Shown here: positions 32,629-40,410 of the stretch, one piece after another | Numbering within the stretch: position 1 is the stretch's first letter | Layout: every line of letters begins with the position of its first letter | From: Candidatus Aminicenantota bacterium | Lineage (GTDB): Bacteria; Acidobacteriota; Aminicenantia; Aminicenantales; JAFGAV01 | Length of the DNA: 43,164 bases | Assembly: GCA_016933515.1 (NCBI GenBank) | Contig: JAFGAV010000017.1 | Coordinates: 1-43,164 of the forward strand | Reading direction: 5' to 3' | Notes under the pieces: generated by a model | The model's input: only the letters and a program-made list of their open reading frames with translations | Told to the model about the DNA's origin: nothing | Databases searched by the model: none | Translations under genes and position numbers: made by a program

Positions 32629-34524
32629 TCAGGAGCCTCGGATCCGTCGAAACAGGAACAGAACCTGCAAATAGCAGGCCGCCGCGTTTTCGTATTCTTC
32701 GGCTTCGAGGAAAGCGTCACCCTGAGTCTTGATCTGAGCCGCGTTCTCCATCAGCCAACGGTCGGCCGGCGATCCCGGACGGGCGAAAATCTCCCGTTCC
32801 AAGGCGGCGATCTCCTTCTGGAGGGCCCGGCAGCCCGCCTCGTCCGTGGAGACGTCGAGACTGAGGCGGTAGACGTCGGCCAGGACGAGAAACAGCGTCT
32901 TGGCGCCGGCGAAATCGTTCTTCGCCAGGGCGTCCTCGGCGTTTTGCTCCTCATAGCGGGCCAGACGGAAGAGGAGGTTCGCGCCGTCGAGGCCGATGCG
33001 CTCGGCCCGGGTCCGGGCTTGTCCGGAGGCGGAACGGGCCTCGAGCGCCCGGTCGCGCTCGGCAACCTGGGCCATGAGCTTCTGCATCTCTTCCCGTCCT
33101 TCCTGTTCGAGCTTCCTGGCCTCCTCTTTCCGGCCTTGCTCATCAAGCCGCTTCGTTTGCCGGACTTTCTCGGATGCGGCGGACACGGTTTCTTGAAGCG
33201 CACTGTCCCGGGGGAGAGCGGTTTTGACCGTTTCCAGGAATCTCTCCGCGTCGTTCAGCTCGGAGATTTCGCCGGCTCTGAGAAATTTCAGCGCTTCGCT
33301 CCCCAGCCGGCTCAAAGGGAGGGAAAAGCCCTCGGTCTTTTCAAGGGACGGCGCCCGCTCCGTCCGGACCCGGAAAGCCGGAGTCTCTTCCGCGGGGGAG
33401 GCGACCGGCGCCGGGCGCCGGAAAAACACCCGGGGCAAGAAAATCCCTCCCGCCAGGATGACGATCGCCAAGGCCGCTACGGGCAGGGCGAGCTTTTTGA
33501 GGCGGAACTTGACCGTGAATTCCCTTGAGGTGAGAGGCTCCCGCCGCGGCGGACGCGTTTCCGTCAGGGGGAGTCCCCGGGCCACGGAATCAAAGTCGGC
33601 GGCCATTTCCTCCGCCGTCTGATAGCGGCGGTCCCGGTCCTTGGCCAGAGCCTTGAGGACGACGGCGGCCAGGTCGGCCGGGACATGAGGATTGAGCTCG
33701 CGCGGGGAGCGGGGCGGCTCGCTCTTGTGCTTCATGGCGATGCCGAGAGGCGTTTCCCCCTCGAAGGGAACCCGGCCGGTGAGCATCTCGAAGAGAACGA
33801 CTCCCAGGGAGTACAGGTCGGATCGGGCGTCGATGTCCTTGAGCTCGGCCTGCTCGGGCGACATGTATTCCGGAGTGCCGATGAAGACGCCCGAGCCGGT
33901 CAGGCCCTCGACCTCCTGAATGCGGGCGATGCCGAAATCCATGATCCGGGCGTTGCCTTCCCTGTCGATCATGATGTTCTGGGGCTTGAGATCGCGGTGG
34001 ACGACGCCCAGGCGATGGGCTTCGGCCAGGCCTTGGGCCGTCTGCCGGGCCAGGCTGACGGCCTTGGAAGGAGTGAGCTGGCCGGAGCGCCGGATGAAGG
34101 CTTTCAAGTCTTCGCCGGGGACATATTCCATGGTCAGGAAATGGGTCAGCCCGTCCTCCCCGACGTCGAACATCCGACAGACGCTCCGGTGAGCGATCCG
34201 GCGCGCGAATCGCAGCTCGTTCTTGAACCGCTCCACGGCCGTTTCGCTGACCGAGATTTCTGGTTTGATGAGCTTGAGTGCGACGACCTCTTTGATTTTG
34301 CGGTCGAAGACCTTGTAGACCCGTCCCATGCCGCCGCGGCCGATCTCCTCGATCACCTCGTAGCGGCCGGCGAGCAGGCTCCCTCGGGCGAGCTCGGCGG
34401 TGAGGGGCATCATCGTTTGCGTGATCGGAGGCTGGGCCTTGTCGGCCCAGGGAAGAGGGGTGGCGCACTTGCGGCAGAAGCGGCTGTCAGGAGGATTCTC
34501 TGCGAAGCACTGCGGACATTTCAT
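32629..34524 (-). CDS. Transmembrane Ser/Thr protein kinase with N-terminal zinc ribbon
   Basis: A 631-residue Hanks-type kinase. A short zinc ribbon (Cys3, Cys6, Cys17, Cys20) precedes the kinase domain (about 55-315) with G-loop GRGGMG (62), Lys84 in VALKLIK, VHRDLKPQN (Asp178), DFGIA (196) and GTPEYMSPEQ. One membrane helix (about 345-364) follows. The C-terminal 260 residues are predicted helical and rich in Glu/Arg/Ala, resembling a coiled-coil or TPR-like sensor outside the membrane. All catalytic residues are present. It could supply phosphothreonines recognised by the FHA domain of the 24359 phosphatase (inference). The mRNA leader appears very short and lacks a ribosome site. Confidence 0.9.
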   Translation of the reverse strand: MKCPQCFAENPPDSRFCRKCATPLPWADKAQPPITQTMMPLTAELARGSLLAGRYEVIEEIGRGGMGRVYKVFDRKIKEVVALKLIKPEISVSETAVERFKNELRFARRIAHRSVCRMFDVGEDGLTHFLTMEYVPGEDLKAFIRRSGQLTPSKAVSLARQTAQGLAEAHRLGVVHRDLKPQNIMIDREGNARIMDFGIARIQEVEGLTGSGVFIGTPEYMSPEQAELKDIDARSDLYSLGVVLFEMLTGRVPFEGETPLGIAMKHKSEPPRSPRELNPHVPADLAAVVLKALAKDRDRRYQTAEEMAADFDSVARGLPLTETRPPRREPLTSREFTVKFRLKKLALPVAALAIVILAGGIFLPRVFFRRPAPVASPAEETPAFRVRTERAPSLEKTEGFSLPLSRLGSEALKFLRAGEISELNDAERFLETVKTALPRDSALQETVSAASEKVRQTKRLDEQGRKEEARKLEQEGREEMQKLMAQVAERDRALEARSASGQARTRAERIGLDGANLLFRLARYEEQNAEDALAKNDFAGAKTLFLVLADVYRLSLDVSTDEAGCRALQKEIAALEREIFARPGSPADRWLMENAAQIKTQGDAFLEAEEYENAAACYLQVLFLFRRIRGS

Positions 34525-34544
34525 AGGCGGATTCTGAAAACGAA

Positions 34545-34572
34545 ATTATCATGCCCCTGCCGGGGAAGTCAA
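34545..34572 (-). promoter_or_regulatory. Promoter for the Ser/Thr kinase gene
   Basis: On the minus strand, TTGACT (34567-34572), 16 bp, GATAAT (34545-34550). The expected start is about 14 nt before ATG 34524. Confidence 0.6.
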
Positions 34573-34697
34573 TTTGCCCAAAGAGCGGCCCAACGGCTCC
34601 GGGTGGAGACGGCCGCGCGGGCGTGTCCTTTCGCCGCCGGACCGGGCCGGCTCCCGGCTTGAATGCCTGAAGGATAGAGGCGGCGGGCGCGGAGCCG

Positions 34698-34726
34698 TTG
34701 ACCTTTTTGCCTTGGCTTGATATCCT
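34698..34726 (+). promoter_or_regulatory. Promoter for the zinc-motif membrane protein gene
   Basis: TTGACC (34698-34703), 17 bp, TATCCT (34721-34726), giving a leader of about 110 nt before ATG 34846. Confidence 0.6.
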
Positions 34727-34845
34727 CGGGACGAAAATTCCGGGAGGAGCCGGCCGGGGAATGTCCGGGAGGCGTTCCCGTCGCCGGCTCAGGAATTCAA
34801 AACTCGGGCTGTCCGCCCGACTAAACTGGGCCGAACGGAAAAATC

Positions 34846-35361
34846 ATGACTCAGGTCAACATTCTCATCAAGCCTCTTCAATCGGGGGAGGTCAAAACCG
34901 CGGGAAAAATCCTCTTTCTCCTCGGCGTGGGATTCCTGTTTTTCAGCGGCACTCTCCTCGTGGGCTTCAAGGATTTCAGCGCCCAGCATGCGTCCATCAT
35001 CCTGATCGTTTTCTTATCCTCCTTGGCGCTCCTCCTGGCCGGGGAGTCTCTGATCGCCGTCGCCGGGCATCTCGACTCCGGCGCGGGCCGGAAGAAAGTT
35101 TTTTTCCACTGGATGGCCGAGCCGCTGAGCCGGCCCAAGCCGATCCAGGGAAGACAGTGCTCATTCTGCGGGATGAATTTCATCCTCCCCCCGGTTTCGG
35201 AGAGCGAGAATGAGTCACGGGAACGGGATTTCGACAGGCCGATTTTCGGCGTGTGCCTGGGCTGCGGGAAGACCGTCTGCCCGAGGTGCGCCTATATGAA
35301 GGGTCAGGAGCTGAAAATCAAGTCCCTTCATTGTCCGGGCTGCGGCAGCCTCGTCCTCTGA
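34846..35361 (+). CDS. Two-helix membrane protein with C-terminal eight-cysteine zinc motif
   Basis: A 171-residue protein I do not recognise. Two membrane helices lie near 20-40 (ILFLLGVGFLFFSGTLLVGF) and 49-71 (ASIILIVFLSSLALLLAGES). A soluble C-terminal part carries CSFC, CLGCGKTVCPRC and CPGC, eight cysteines in a pattern expected to bind two zinc ions, as in RING-like or treble-clef domains. The helices are close enough to form a hairpin with the zinc module on the cytoplasmic side. The ribosome site is weak. It is transcribed divergently from the zinc-ribbon kinase. No function assigned. Confidence 0.7.
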   Translation: MTQVNILIKPLQSGEVKTAGKILFLLGVGFLFFSGTLLVGFKDFSAQHASIILIVFLSSLALLLAGESLIAVAGHLDSGAGRKKVFFHWMAEPLSRPKPIQGRQCSFCGMNFILPPVSESENESRERDFDRPIFGVCLGCGKTVCPRCAYMKGQELKIKSLHCPGCGSLVL

Positions 35362-35479
35362 AGGAGAAATTCCGCCCCGGCCGGCAGGCGCCCGCGGGAT
35401 TCCTGCGCGAGGGCGGGCCGCTTTTCTTTTCCCCGCCGAATGAAGAACCGGCCTCAATCCGAAGCGCTCCGTTTCTGGA

Positions 35480-35508
35480 TTGACTCGGCGCCGCCGCACC
35501 AATAGAAT
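35480..35508 (+). promoter_or_regulatory. Promoter for the epimerase-ABC exporter operon
   Basis: TTGACT (35480-35485), 17 bp, TAGAAT (35503-35508). Transcription would start close to the AAGGAGGGG site at 35513-35521. Confidence 0.6.
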
Positions 35509-35526
35509 CGAGAAGGAGGGGCGCTC

Positions 35527-35547
35527 ATGAACTGCGGGGCGGAATGA
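35527..35547 (+). CDS. Possible six-codon leader ORF coupled to the epimerase-like gene
   Basis: ATG 35527, 8 nt after the strongest ribosome site in the region (AGGAGG), encodes MNCGAE and stops at TGA 35545-35547. The stop overlaps ATG 35544 of the enolase-superfamily gene, which has no ribosome site of its own. Re-initiation at the overlap would explain its translation. Confidence 0.4.
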   Translation: MNCGAE

Positions 35548-36770
35548 GGATTGCGGCCTGGGACGTTTTTCGGCTTCGGATTCCCTTTCGCTTCGCCCCC
35601 CGGCGTCCGGAAGGGGGGCGGCGCGCCGAAGACAACATCATCGTCCGGCTCGTCCTCGAGGACGGAACCGCGGGCTACGGCGAGGGGGCTCCGCGAGAAG
35701 CCGTCACCGGCGAGACGGTTGAGAGCGCGGCGCGGATGATCGCCGGGCTTTACGCCCCCGAGGCGGAAAAGATCGATCCCGTCTCTTTCGGGGAAGCCGC
35801 CTGGGCCGCGGCCGGGCTGAGAGTCGTTCGCGAGGGGCGGACGGTCCACAACGCGGCGCGATGCGCCGTGGAGCTCGCGCTTCTCGACGCCTACGGCAAA
35901 GCCTTCGGCGCCGGCATGGACGCCCTCAAGGAATCGATCCCCGGAATCGGGGGGGAAGGGGGATCATCCGCCGCGCCGCTCGTCGCATCCCTTCCCCGTC
36001 TCGGGAAGTTCGGATCGAGGGCGGCGTTCCTGTTTTTCAGGATTTTCGGATTCCGGAGTTTCAAGGTAACGATCGGTGCTCCGTCGGACAAAATCTCCTG
36101 GTCCGCGGCGGCCTCACTGGCCCGAAAAACCCGGAGAGGCCGGTTTGCGATCGTTGCCGATGCGGAAGGCGCCTGGACGGCCGAAGAGGCGCCCGGTCTC
36201 ATCGCCCGACTCGCCCGCCTGGGCTTTGCGTCCGTTGAACAGCCCGTGCCCGCTGAGGACCTGGCGATCTTCGCCCGCTCCCGGAGCGAGGGGACAGGGA
36301 TCGAAGTCACGGCCGATGAATCCTTCAGGACGGCGGGCGAGGCGGAAAGGCTCGCGGCCGGCCGGGCCTGCGACGGTCTTATGGTCGGCCTGTCGAAGTG
36401 CGGAGGTCTGTTTCCCTCACTCCAGGTTGTCGAAGTTGCCCGGCGGCACGGCCTCCGCTGCCGCCTGGGCGCCGCCGAGGGGGAGACGGGAATTTTATCC
36501 GCGGCGCAGGGTTTTTTCCGGGAGATCGCGCCGGGCTTCGTCTCGGTCGAACCGTCGTTCTCCCGGCTCTTTCTGAGGCCGAACATCGTCCGGCGGCCCC
36601 CGGGCCTGGGCGGCCTGGCCGGGTTCTGGCCGAGGAGCGGATGCGGCCTGGGAGTCCGGGTCGATGAAAAGAAATTTCAGGATTTGACCGAAAAGCTTTG
36701 TGATCGGAAATCGGGCGCGGCCGCCGCAGGCGTTCGGAAGGCCGACGGCCGTTCGGGAGCGACATCATGA
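35544..36770 (+). CDS. Enolase-superfamily enzyme, dipeptide-epimerase-like
   Basis: A 408-residue protein with the capping domain and TIM-barrel landmarks of the muconate-lactonizing/mandelate racemase branch. Metal ligands are visible as Asp206 (VADAEG), Glu232 (SVEQPVP) and Asp258 (TADES), and a late-strand Lys285 in GLSKCGG. It most resembles L-Ala-D/L-Glu epimerases. Two positions deviate: the KxK motif reads FKVTIG (Lys174, but Thr176 where the catalytic Lys is expected), and the usual DAN is DAE. Racemisation by two bases may be impossible, so a related reaction or lost activity is likely. The stop overlaps the next gene (ATGA), so the enzyme is made together with the exporter. Confidence 0.68.
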   Translation: MRIAAWDVFRLRIPFRFAPRRPEGGRRAEDNIIVRLVLEDGTAGYGEGAPREAVTGETVESAARMIAGLYAPEAEKIDPVSFGEAAWAAAGLRVVREGRTVHNAARCAVELALLDAYGKAFGAGMDALKESIPGIGGEGGSSAAPLVASLPRLGKFGSRAAFLFFRIFGFRSFKVTIGAPSDKISWSAAASLARKTRRGRFAIVADAEGAWTAEEAPGLIARLARLGFASVEQPVPAEDLAIFARSRSEGTGIEVTADESFRTAGEAERLAAGRACDGLMVGLSKCGGLFPSLQVVEVARRHGLRCRLGAAEGETGILSAAQGFFREIAPGFVSVEPSFSRLFLRPNIVRRPPGLGGLAGFWPRSGCGLGVRVDEKKFQDLTEKLCDRKSGAAAAGVRKADGRSGATS

Positions 36771-37660
36771 AAAAAACCGCCGTCCTCGCCTCGGCCGTCG
36801 TCGCGGCGCTTTCCCTGGCCTCCTGCCGGAAGGAAGAGACTTTCATCCGAGCGCCCGGATTGGTCGAGGGAAAAGTCGTCACGATCAGAACGCAGGCGGT
36901 GGGCGTCCTTGACGCCTGGACGGCCGCCGAAGGCCTGCGCCTTGTGAGCGGGCAGGAAATCGGCCGCCTCAACCAGGACAAAATCCTCAATGCCCTGGAG
37001 GAGGTCGCTCTCACGGAAAAAGAGGTCTCCAATCAGGAAGCGAGACTGAAGCCGAAGCTGGTCAGCCTGAGGGCGAACGTCGATTACCTGAAGGGACAGG
37101 TCGAGCGGGTCGAACGGCTGGTGAAGGAGTCCGCCGCGGCGAGCGACGAACTCGACAGGGCGAATCTGCGGTTTCTCGAAGCGGAAGCGGGCCTGTTCGA
37201 AGCCCAAAAGGCCCTGGCCGCCCTGGGGATCCAAAAGGACAAGCTCGCCGTCAAGCGTCGGGCACTCGATCTTCAGCTCAAAGATACGGTCCTCATCTCT
37301 CCTGTGGACGGCCCGGTCCTGGACACCTATGTCACCGTGGGGGAGACTCTTCTTCCCGGCGCCGTTCTGGCCGATGTTCTGGATGAACGCAGCCTGTACA
37401 TCGGGGTCTTTCTCGAGGAGAAAGAGCTCGGGCGGCTGAAAAGGGGCGGCCGGGCGGATATCCTCATCGACGGCCGGAGCGGGCCTCCTTTGCGAGGGAC
37501 GATCTTCTTTTTCGGGCGGCAGGCGGAATTTTCCCCGAAATACATCCTCTCCGAAAAGGAAAGGGAGGCGCTCCTCTACGAGGTCAGGGTCACGCCCGAG
37601 AATCCGGGGGAAGTCCTCAAGATCGGCATGCCGGTCACCGTCGTTTTTCGCCCTGAATAG
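36767..37660 (+). CDS. HlyD/YbhG-type lipoprotein membrane-fusion subunit
   Basis: A 297-residue periplasmic adaptor. The N terminus is a lipoprotein signal with lipobox LASC (Cys20). It has the split lipoyl-like and coiled-coil plan of the family: APGLVEGKVVTIRTQAVGVL near 29-48, a long helical hairpin (about 65-165), and ISPVDGPVLDTYVTVGETLL near 178-197, then a beta-barrel part ending GMPVTVVFRPE. It should link the inner-membrane ABC exporter encoded downstream to the outer envelope. The start overlaps the epimerase-like stop. The four following genes complete the exporter. Confidence 0.85.
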   Translation: MKKTAVLASAVVAALSLASCRKEETFIRAPGLVEGKVVTIRTQAVGVLDAWTAAEGLRLVSGQEIGRLNQDKILNALEEVALTEKEVSNQEARLKPKLVSLRANVDYLKGQVERVERLVKESAAASDELDRANLRFLEAEAGLFEAQKALAALGIQKDKLAVKRRALDLQLKDTVLISPVDGPVLDTYVTVGETLLPGAVLADVLDERSLYIGVFLEEKELGRLKRGGRADILIDGRSGPPLRGTIFFFGRQAEFSPKYILSEKEREALLYEVRVTPENPGEVLKIGMPVTVVFRPE

Positions 37661-37683
37661 CCGGGTGCCGGAAAGAGAGCGGC

Positions 37684-38577
37684 GTGCTCAAGCTTGAACG
37701 CGTCTCCAAGTCCTACGGCGCTTTGCGAGCCGTGGACGGGGCGAGCTTCGATGTTCCCGAAGGCGAAGTCACGGTTCTGGCCGGCGCCGACGGCGCGGGC
37801 AAGAGCACCCTGTTGCGCATGCTCGTCGGCTTGGTCCGCCCCGACGAAGGCCGCATCCTGCTCGACGGCCGGGAGACAGAGGGCGGCGGCGCCCGCGTCG
37901 CTTCGGTCGCGGGATACATGCCCGAACGCTTCAGCCTCTATCTCGACCTCTCGGTCGAGGAGAATTTGAACTTTTTCGCCGACGTTCACGGAGTCGGCCG
38001 GAAACGGCGCGAGGAGATGAAAAGGAGGCTTCTTGAGAGGACGGGCATGGAGCCTTTCCGCCGCCGCCGGGCCGGGGCTCTCTCGGGAGGGATGAAGCAG
38101 AAGCTCGCCCTGTCGGCCATGCTGCTTGCTTCCCCCCGGCTGCTCCTTCTCGACGAGCCGACGACGGGCGTCGACCCCCTGAGCCGCATCGAATTTTACG
38201 ACATCATCCGCGAGCTCAAGGCCGAGGGCCGGACCGTGCTCATGGCCACTCCCTATCTGGCCGAAGCCGAGAAAGGGGACCGGGTGGTGTTCCTGAAGCA
38301 GGGACGGGTGATTCTCGAGGAGACGATCGCCCGGCTGAGAAAGAATTTCCCCGCCCGGGTTTTCCGCGTCCTTCCCCGGGAAAACGTTTTCGAGGCCCTG
38401 CGCCGCGTCGAGGAGCGGGGAAAGGAGGAGGGGCGCCGCATCCATCTTCACGGCCGCTACCTGCGCGTCATGGTCGGCGAAGGGGAGGACCCCGCGCGGC
38501 TCGTGCCGGCGCTTTCGGTCGAGGAGGAGAAGCCGACGCTGGAGGACATGTACCTGTTTTATGAAAGGCGGGCCTGA
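37684..38577 (+). CDS. ABC exporter ATPase (YbhF N-half-like)
   Basis: A 297-residue ATPase. Walker A is GADGAGKST (Asp where Asn is usual, as in YbhF-type proteins). The signature is LSGGMKQKLALSAMLL, Walker B LLLLDEPTTGVDP. The switch His is replaced in LMATPYLAEAE, where Pro-Tyr stands in place of the usual His, again as I recall from YbhF-like N-terminal halves. Loss of the switch His suggests a degenerate ATP site paired with the intact one of the next gene. GTG start. The downstream ATPase gene begins just after its stop. Confidence 0.88.
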   Translation: MLKLERVSKSYGALRAVDGASFDVPEGEVTVLAGADGAGKSTLLRMLVGLVRPDEGRILLDGRETEGGGARVASVAGYMPERFSLYLDLSVEENLNFFADVHGVGRKRREEMKRRLLERTGMEPFRRRRAGALSGGMKQKLALSAMLLASPRLLLLDEPTTGVDPLSRIEFYDIIRELKAEGRTVLMATPYLAEAEKGDRVVFLKQGRVILEETIARLRKNFPARVFRVLPRENVFEALRRVEERGKEEGRRIHLHGRYLRVMVGEGEDPARLVPALSVEEEKPTLEDMYLFYERRA

Positions 38578-38581
38578 GGAG

Positions 38582-39304
38582 ATGAAGGCCGTCGAGGTGC
38601 GGGACCTGACCAAGCGCTTCGGCCGTTTTACGGCCGTGGACCGCGTCAGCTTCTCTGTGGAAAGGGGCGAAATCCTCGGCTTCCTGGGTCCGAACGGGGC
38701 GGGGAAGACCACGACCATCAAGATGATCCTGGGGCTTCTCGAGCCGAGCGGCGGCCGCATCTCGATCCTGGGTCTCGACGTCCGCCGCAAGCGAAGCGAT
38801 GTCAAGAAGAAGACCGGCTACATGTCCCAGCAGTTCTCCCTCTATCCCCTGCTCACCGCCCCGGAGAACGTTGAGTTCTTCGCCGGCATTTCGGGGCTGA
38901 GAAGGTCTGAGATCCGTGCCCGCCGCGCGGAGCTCGAAGCCGAGCTGGGGTGCGGGCTGAGCCGGCTCTTGGTGCGCGACCTCCCGCCCGGCATCCGGCA
39001 GAAAACGGCGCTCTTCGTCAGCCTGGTCGCGGACCCGGAGCTCATCTTTCTCGACGAGCCGACCTCGGGCGTCGATCCCCTGGCTCGCCGCGCTTTTTGG
39101 AGTACGATCTACGGGCTGCGCGAGAGGGGAAAGACGATCCTTGTCACGACCCACAACCTCGACGAGGCGGAATACGCCGATCGCATCCTGGTTATCCACC
39201 GCGGGACGATCGTCCTCGACGGCCGGCCGCGCGCGCTTCTTGAGGAGAGGGGAGCGGCATCGGTGGAGCAGCTTTTCCGGGAAGCGATCCGGGGGGAAAC
39301 ATGA
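38582..39304 (+). CDS. ABC exporter ATPase (YbhF C-half-like)
   Basis: A 240-residue second ATPase. Walker A GPNGAGKTT, Q-loop GYMSQQFSLY, signature-type region LPPGIRQKTALFVSLV (PPGIRQ in place of LSGGQ), Walker B LIFLDEPTSGVDP and switch His in LVTTHNLDEAE. In E. coli YbhF the two halves are fused; here they are separate genes. ATG 38582 is preferred over ATG 38561, which lies inside the upstream gene, because it matches the normal start (MKAVEVRDLTKRFG). The gene ends in an ATGA overlap with the first permease. Confidence 0.88.
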   Translation: MKAVEVRDLTKRFGRFTAVDRVSFSVERGEILGFLGPNGAGKTTTIKMILGLLEPSGGRISILGLDVRRKRSDVKKKTGYMSQQFSLYPLLTAPENVEFFAGISGLRRSEIRARRAELEAELGCGLSRLLVRDLPPGIRQKTALFVSLVADPELIFLDEPTSGVDPLARRAFWSTIYGLRERGKTILVTTHNLDEAEYADRILVIHRGTIVLDGRPRALLEERGAASVEQLFREAIRGET

Positions 39305-40410
39305 AACGCTTTCGGGCGGTCATAGCCAAGGAATTCCGCCATCTCCTTCGCGACCCGCGCAGCCTGGCCATCGTTTTCGCCATGCCCCTCGTTCAGATTT
39401 TCATCTTCGGCTACGCCATCTCCTTCGACCTTGAGGACATCCCCATGGCCGCGGTGGATTTCGACCGCTCTCAGCCGTCGGCGGAGCTCGTGCGGATTTT
39501 CGCCCGGTCGGGGGTGTTCGTCCTCAAGCCGCTCGGGGGGGAGGGCGGCCTAGAGGACGCCGAGCGCGCTCTGCGGTCGGGGGCGGTGAAGCAGGTTCTG
39601 ATCATCCCGCCCGATTACGCCGAACGGATCCGTGAGGGCCGGACGGCCGATGTCGGTCTGCTCATCGACGGCAGCGACTCCAACGTCGCCGTTCGGGTGT
39701 TCCAGCACAGCGAAATCCTGCTGCAGCGTCATGCGACCGGGCTTCTGGGCGCCGGGGAGGTCTTCCGGGTCGGGACCAAGGTCTATTTCAATCCCGAAAG
39801 CAAGAGCGTGTTCTTTTTCATGCCCGGGCTGGTGGCCGTCATCCTGCTCATGATCTCGGCCCTCATCACCTCCTCGAGCATCTCGCGGGAGCGGGAGACG
39901 GGCTCCGTTGAGCTGCTTTTCATTTCGCCTCTCCGCTCGGCCGAGATCGTCGTCGGCAAGACTCTGCCCTACGTTCTCGTGGCTCTGGCCGTAGGCGGCT
40001 TCATTCTCCTTTTTTCCCATTTCTGGTTCGGTGTGCCTTTCCGGGGGAACTTTATCATTCTTCTCGTTTTCGCCCTGCTCTATGTCCTGGCCGGGCTGTC
40101 GTTCGGCATCCTGGTCTCGACCGTCGCGTCGACCCAGCGTACGGCCGTGCTGGGCTCGCTCCTGGCCACGCTTCTGCCTTCCATCCTGCTTTCGGGATTC
40201 ACCTTTCCCCTGGATTCCCTGTCGCCGGTTCTGCGGGGCCTGTCGTTGGCCATCCCCGCCACGCACTTTCTGCGCATCATCCGCGGCGTGGTGGTCAAGG
40301 GAGCGGAACTGCGGCATTTCCTGGCCGAGGGGCTGTTCCTGGCCGGGCTGAGTGTCCTGCTTCTGGGCCTGGCCGCGGCCAAGTTCGCGGCGCTGAGGAG
40401 GCGGCGGTGA
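39301..40410 (+). CDS. ABC-2 type exporter permease, first (YbhS/YbhR-like)
   Basis: A 369-residue permease. One N-terminal helix (about 22-44), a large extracytoplasmic domain (about 45-170) that opens with the typical IPMAAVDFDRSQPS strand, and five C-terminal helices with the ABC-2 signature around ISRERETGSVELLFISPL. It exports an unknown substrate with the second permease; related systems handle drugs, Na+ or cholate. Coupled by overlap to genes on both sides. Confidence 0.88.
   Translation: MKRFRAVIAKEFRHLLRDPRSLAIVFAMPLVQIFIFGYAISFDLEDIPMAAVDFDRSQPSAELVRIFARSGVFVLKPLGGEGGLEDAERALRSGAVKQVLIIPPDYAERIREGRTADVGLLIDGSDSNVAVRVFQHSEILLQRHATGLLGAGEVFRVGTKVYFNPESKSVFFFMPGLVAVILLMISALITSSSISRERETGSVELLFISPLRSAEIVVGKTLPYVLVALAVGGFILLFSHFWFGVPFRGNFIILLVFALLYVLAGLSFGILVSTVASTQRTAVLGSLLATLLPSILLSGFTFPLDSLSPVLRGLSLAIPATHFLRIIRGVVVKGAELRHFLAEGLFLAGLSVLLLGLAAAKFAALRRRR

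Larger units (their letters stand above)
34525..34845. other. 321-bp divergent intergenic region
   Basis: This gap holds two outward promoters (34545-34572 minus, 34698-34726 plus) and, between 34748 and 34790, a region able to fold (GCCGGC arms flanking GGGAGGCGTTCCC). I see no ORF or RNA gene that I can support. Confidence 0.6.

Noticed and set aside
37684..38577. Asp in place of Asn in Walker A (GADGAGKST) as a sign of a broken ATPase
   Set aside because: To my knowledge YbhF-type exporter ATPases commonly have this form, so it is a family trait.
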